Origin: Paramacrobiotus metropolitanus
Taxonomy: Eukaryota > Tardigrada > Eutardigrada > Parachela > Macrobiotidae
NCBI RefSeq assembly: GCF_019649055.1
Contig: NW_026570314.1
Span: 62,001-126,000, forward strand
Direction: 5' to 3'
DNA: 64,000 nucleotides
A model generated the notes under the pieces. The model was not told the DNA's origin. It did not search any database and saw only the letters and a list, made by a program, of their open reading frames with translations. A program made the translations under genes and the position numbers. Below are positions 63,353-64,000 of the stretch, piece by piece. Each line of letters starts with the position of its first letter. Position 1 is the stretch's first letter.

Positions 63353-63833
63353 GGCCCGGAAAACAGTAATAGAGCAAGGGCAAGACTACAGAATCATTAC
63401 GCAGTGTTTTAGAATGAAAATCAATTTGAATCCGTGTTTGATTAAGGTAATCAATTCCGATTAATACCTCAAAGGGTGCTTGGGTTACAACAAATAATTC
63501 ACATGGTTGTACTTGGCCCAAAACTTCAAGATAGACATCAATCTTTTTATTTAATTTACGTTGTGATGTTATTGTGGAGACGTATGGGCCATCAGTATCA
63601 ATTATTTCCAAACCATTAAGTTTCGCAAAACCTTCCGTAATTAATGAAATCCCTGAGCCGGTATCGAGTATCGCCCGGCATGATATATTATTCACACGAG
63701 CCCGACAGATAATTGGACCTACTTCACTATTTTTATATGGGTTTATGATGAAATGGTCTGTGCGTGCGTCGGTACCACGCACAGACCCATTCAGTTTAAA
63801 GAAGCAGGATCGTCCATCGGGAGCTGTTCCCAT
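63300..63833 (-). CDS. Element B retropepsin-like protease
   Basis: 177 codons from an ATG at 63833. The active site is AILDTGSGISLI near residue 55, and EVLIGIDYLNQ near residue 120 matches the usual C-terminal I/VLG.D.L motif. It overlaps the gag tail frame by about 40 bp, as is common where a ribosomal frameshift joins gag and protease. The frame ends in a stop at 63300, where other copies would be expected to read on into RT. Confidence 0.8.
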   Translation of the reverse strand: MGTAPDGRSCFFKLNGSVRGTDARTDHFIINPYKNSEVGPIICRARVNNISCRAILDTGSGISLITEGFAKLNGLEIIDTDGPYVSTITSQRKLNKKIDVYLEVLGQVQPCELFVVTQAPFEVLIGIDYLNQTRIQIDFHSKTLRNDSVVLPLLYYCFPGLANPDNGQDEGNGKPVF

Positions 63834-64000
63834 GGATCCGCCTGAAGGTTACTGTGATAGAAAACTCGTGTCGGATTTGCAGCTGTACCGGCTGCCGGAA
63901 AAACTGGCGGGAGCTGTGGTCGAGCGGGTTGCTGACCACCTGTAATCATAGGGACAGGTTGGGCTGGACCCATAGCGGGATATGCATTAGGTGGGGTGGC
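63791..64000 (-). CDS. Element B gag tail, cut by the right edge
   Basis: An open frame from the window edge to a stop at 63791. It is rich in proline, alanine and glutamine (MGPAQPVPMITGGQQP). It overlaps the start of the protease ORF in another frame. Only the C-terminal 70 codons are visible, so no capsid or zinc-knuckle motif can be judged. Confidence 0.5.
   Translation of the reverse strand, partial: ATPPNAYPAMGPAQPVPMITGGQQPARPQLPPVFPAAGTAANPTRVFYHSNLQADPWEQLPMDDPASLN

Larger units (their letters stand above)
55510..64000 (-). mobile_element. Element B: decayed env-bearing Ty3/Gypsy element, cut by the right edge
   Basis: Minus-strand order is gag tail, protease, linker, RT, RNase H, integrase, a cysteine-rich accessory ORF and an envelope-like gene. 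Several frameshifts in pol and env show that it is inactive. LTRs are not identified: the 5' LTR lies beyond the window. RT and integrase motifs differ clearly from element A, so they are separate lineages. Gypsy elements with an env gene are usually called errantivirus-like. Confidence 0.85.

Noticed and set aside
1-64000. CRISPR array, rRNA or tRNA genes, bacterial operons
   Set aside because: No direct-repeat/spacer pattern, no rRNA core sequence and no cloverleaf noticed; genes have spliceosomal introns.

Overview
The window is animal nuclear DNA. It has GT-AG introns of about 50-300 bp, a tandem family of BTB-domain genes, Ty3/Gypsy LTR retroelements, a LINE, a Tc1/mariner element and several foldback elements. 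The mix suggests a small invertebrate; a tardigrade is my best guess, but no species marker was seen. No rRNA, tRNA, CRISPR or bacterial operon was recognised.

Region 1 (1-14 kb, minus strand) is a large Ty3/Gypsy retrotransposon (element A). From right to left it has an LTR with a TATA box, a tRNA-Lys-like primer binding site, a structured leader, gag with an in-frame UAG, protease, a very long spacer, RT, RNase H, integrase and a third ORF. It carries three copies of the integrase-type HHCC zinc module instead of one. Its second LTR is not in the window. Region 2 (14-51 kb) holds eight copies of one 10-exon gene encoding BTB, then BACK, then a C-terminal MATH/TRAF-like domain. Copy 8 (48723-50838) is fully open: its ten exons sum to 1287 nt, or 428 codons plus stop. 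Copy 4 has one 1-nt insertion. Copy 2 is open from exon 3 to exon 10 but lacks its start. The others carry frameshifts, deletions or insertions. Copies 1 and 2 are joined head-to-head inside exon 2.

Mobile and repeat DNA breaks up the cluster: a DD37D mariner and a 566-bp MITE sit 12 bp apart in the last exon of copy 5; a 5' truncated LINE (13-bp TSD) and a foldback element sit in copy 7; a 5.2-kb inverted-repeat complex rich in GTTAAC lies between copies 6 and 7; and there is a 122-123-bp GC-rich satellite at 22.8-23.4 kb. Region 3 (51-53.5 kb) has two MITEs, a decayed Gypsy integrase and a foldback element with a perfect 9-bp target duplication. Region 4 (55.5-64 kb, minus strand) is a decayed, env-bearing Gypsy element (element B) running off the right edge: gag tail, protease, RT, RNase H, integrase, a 548-codon cysteine-rich ORF with a RING-like end behind a strong 3' splice site, then a broken envelope-like gene.

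The host genes probably act in protein turnover, as substrate adaptors for cullin-3 ligases; this is inferred from domain content. The rest of the window is a record of repeated transposition into that cluster.
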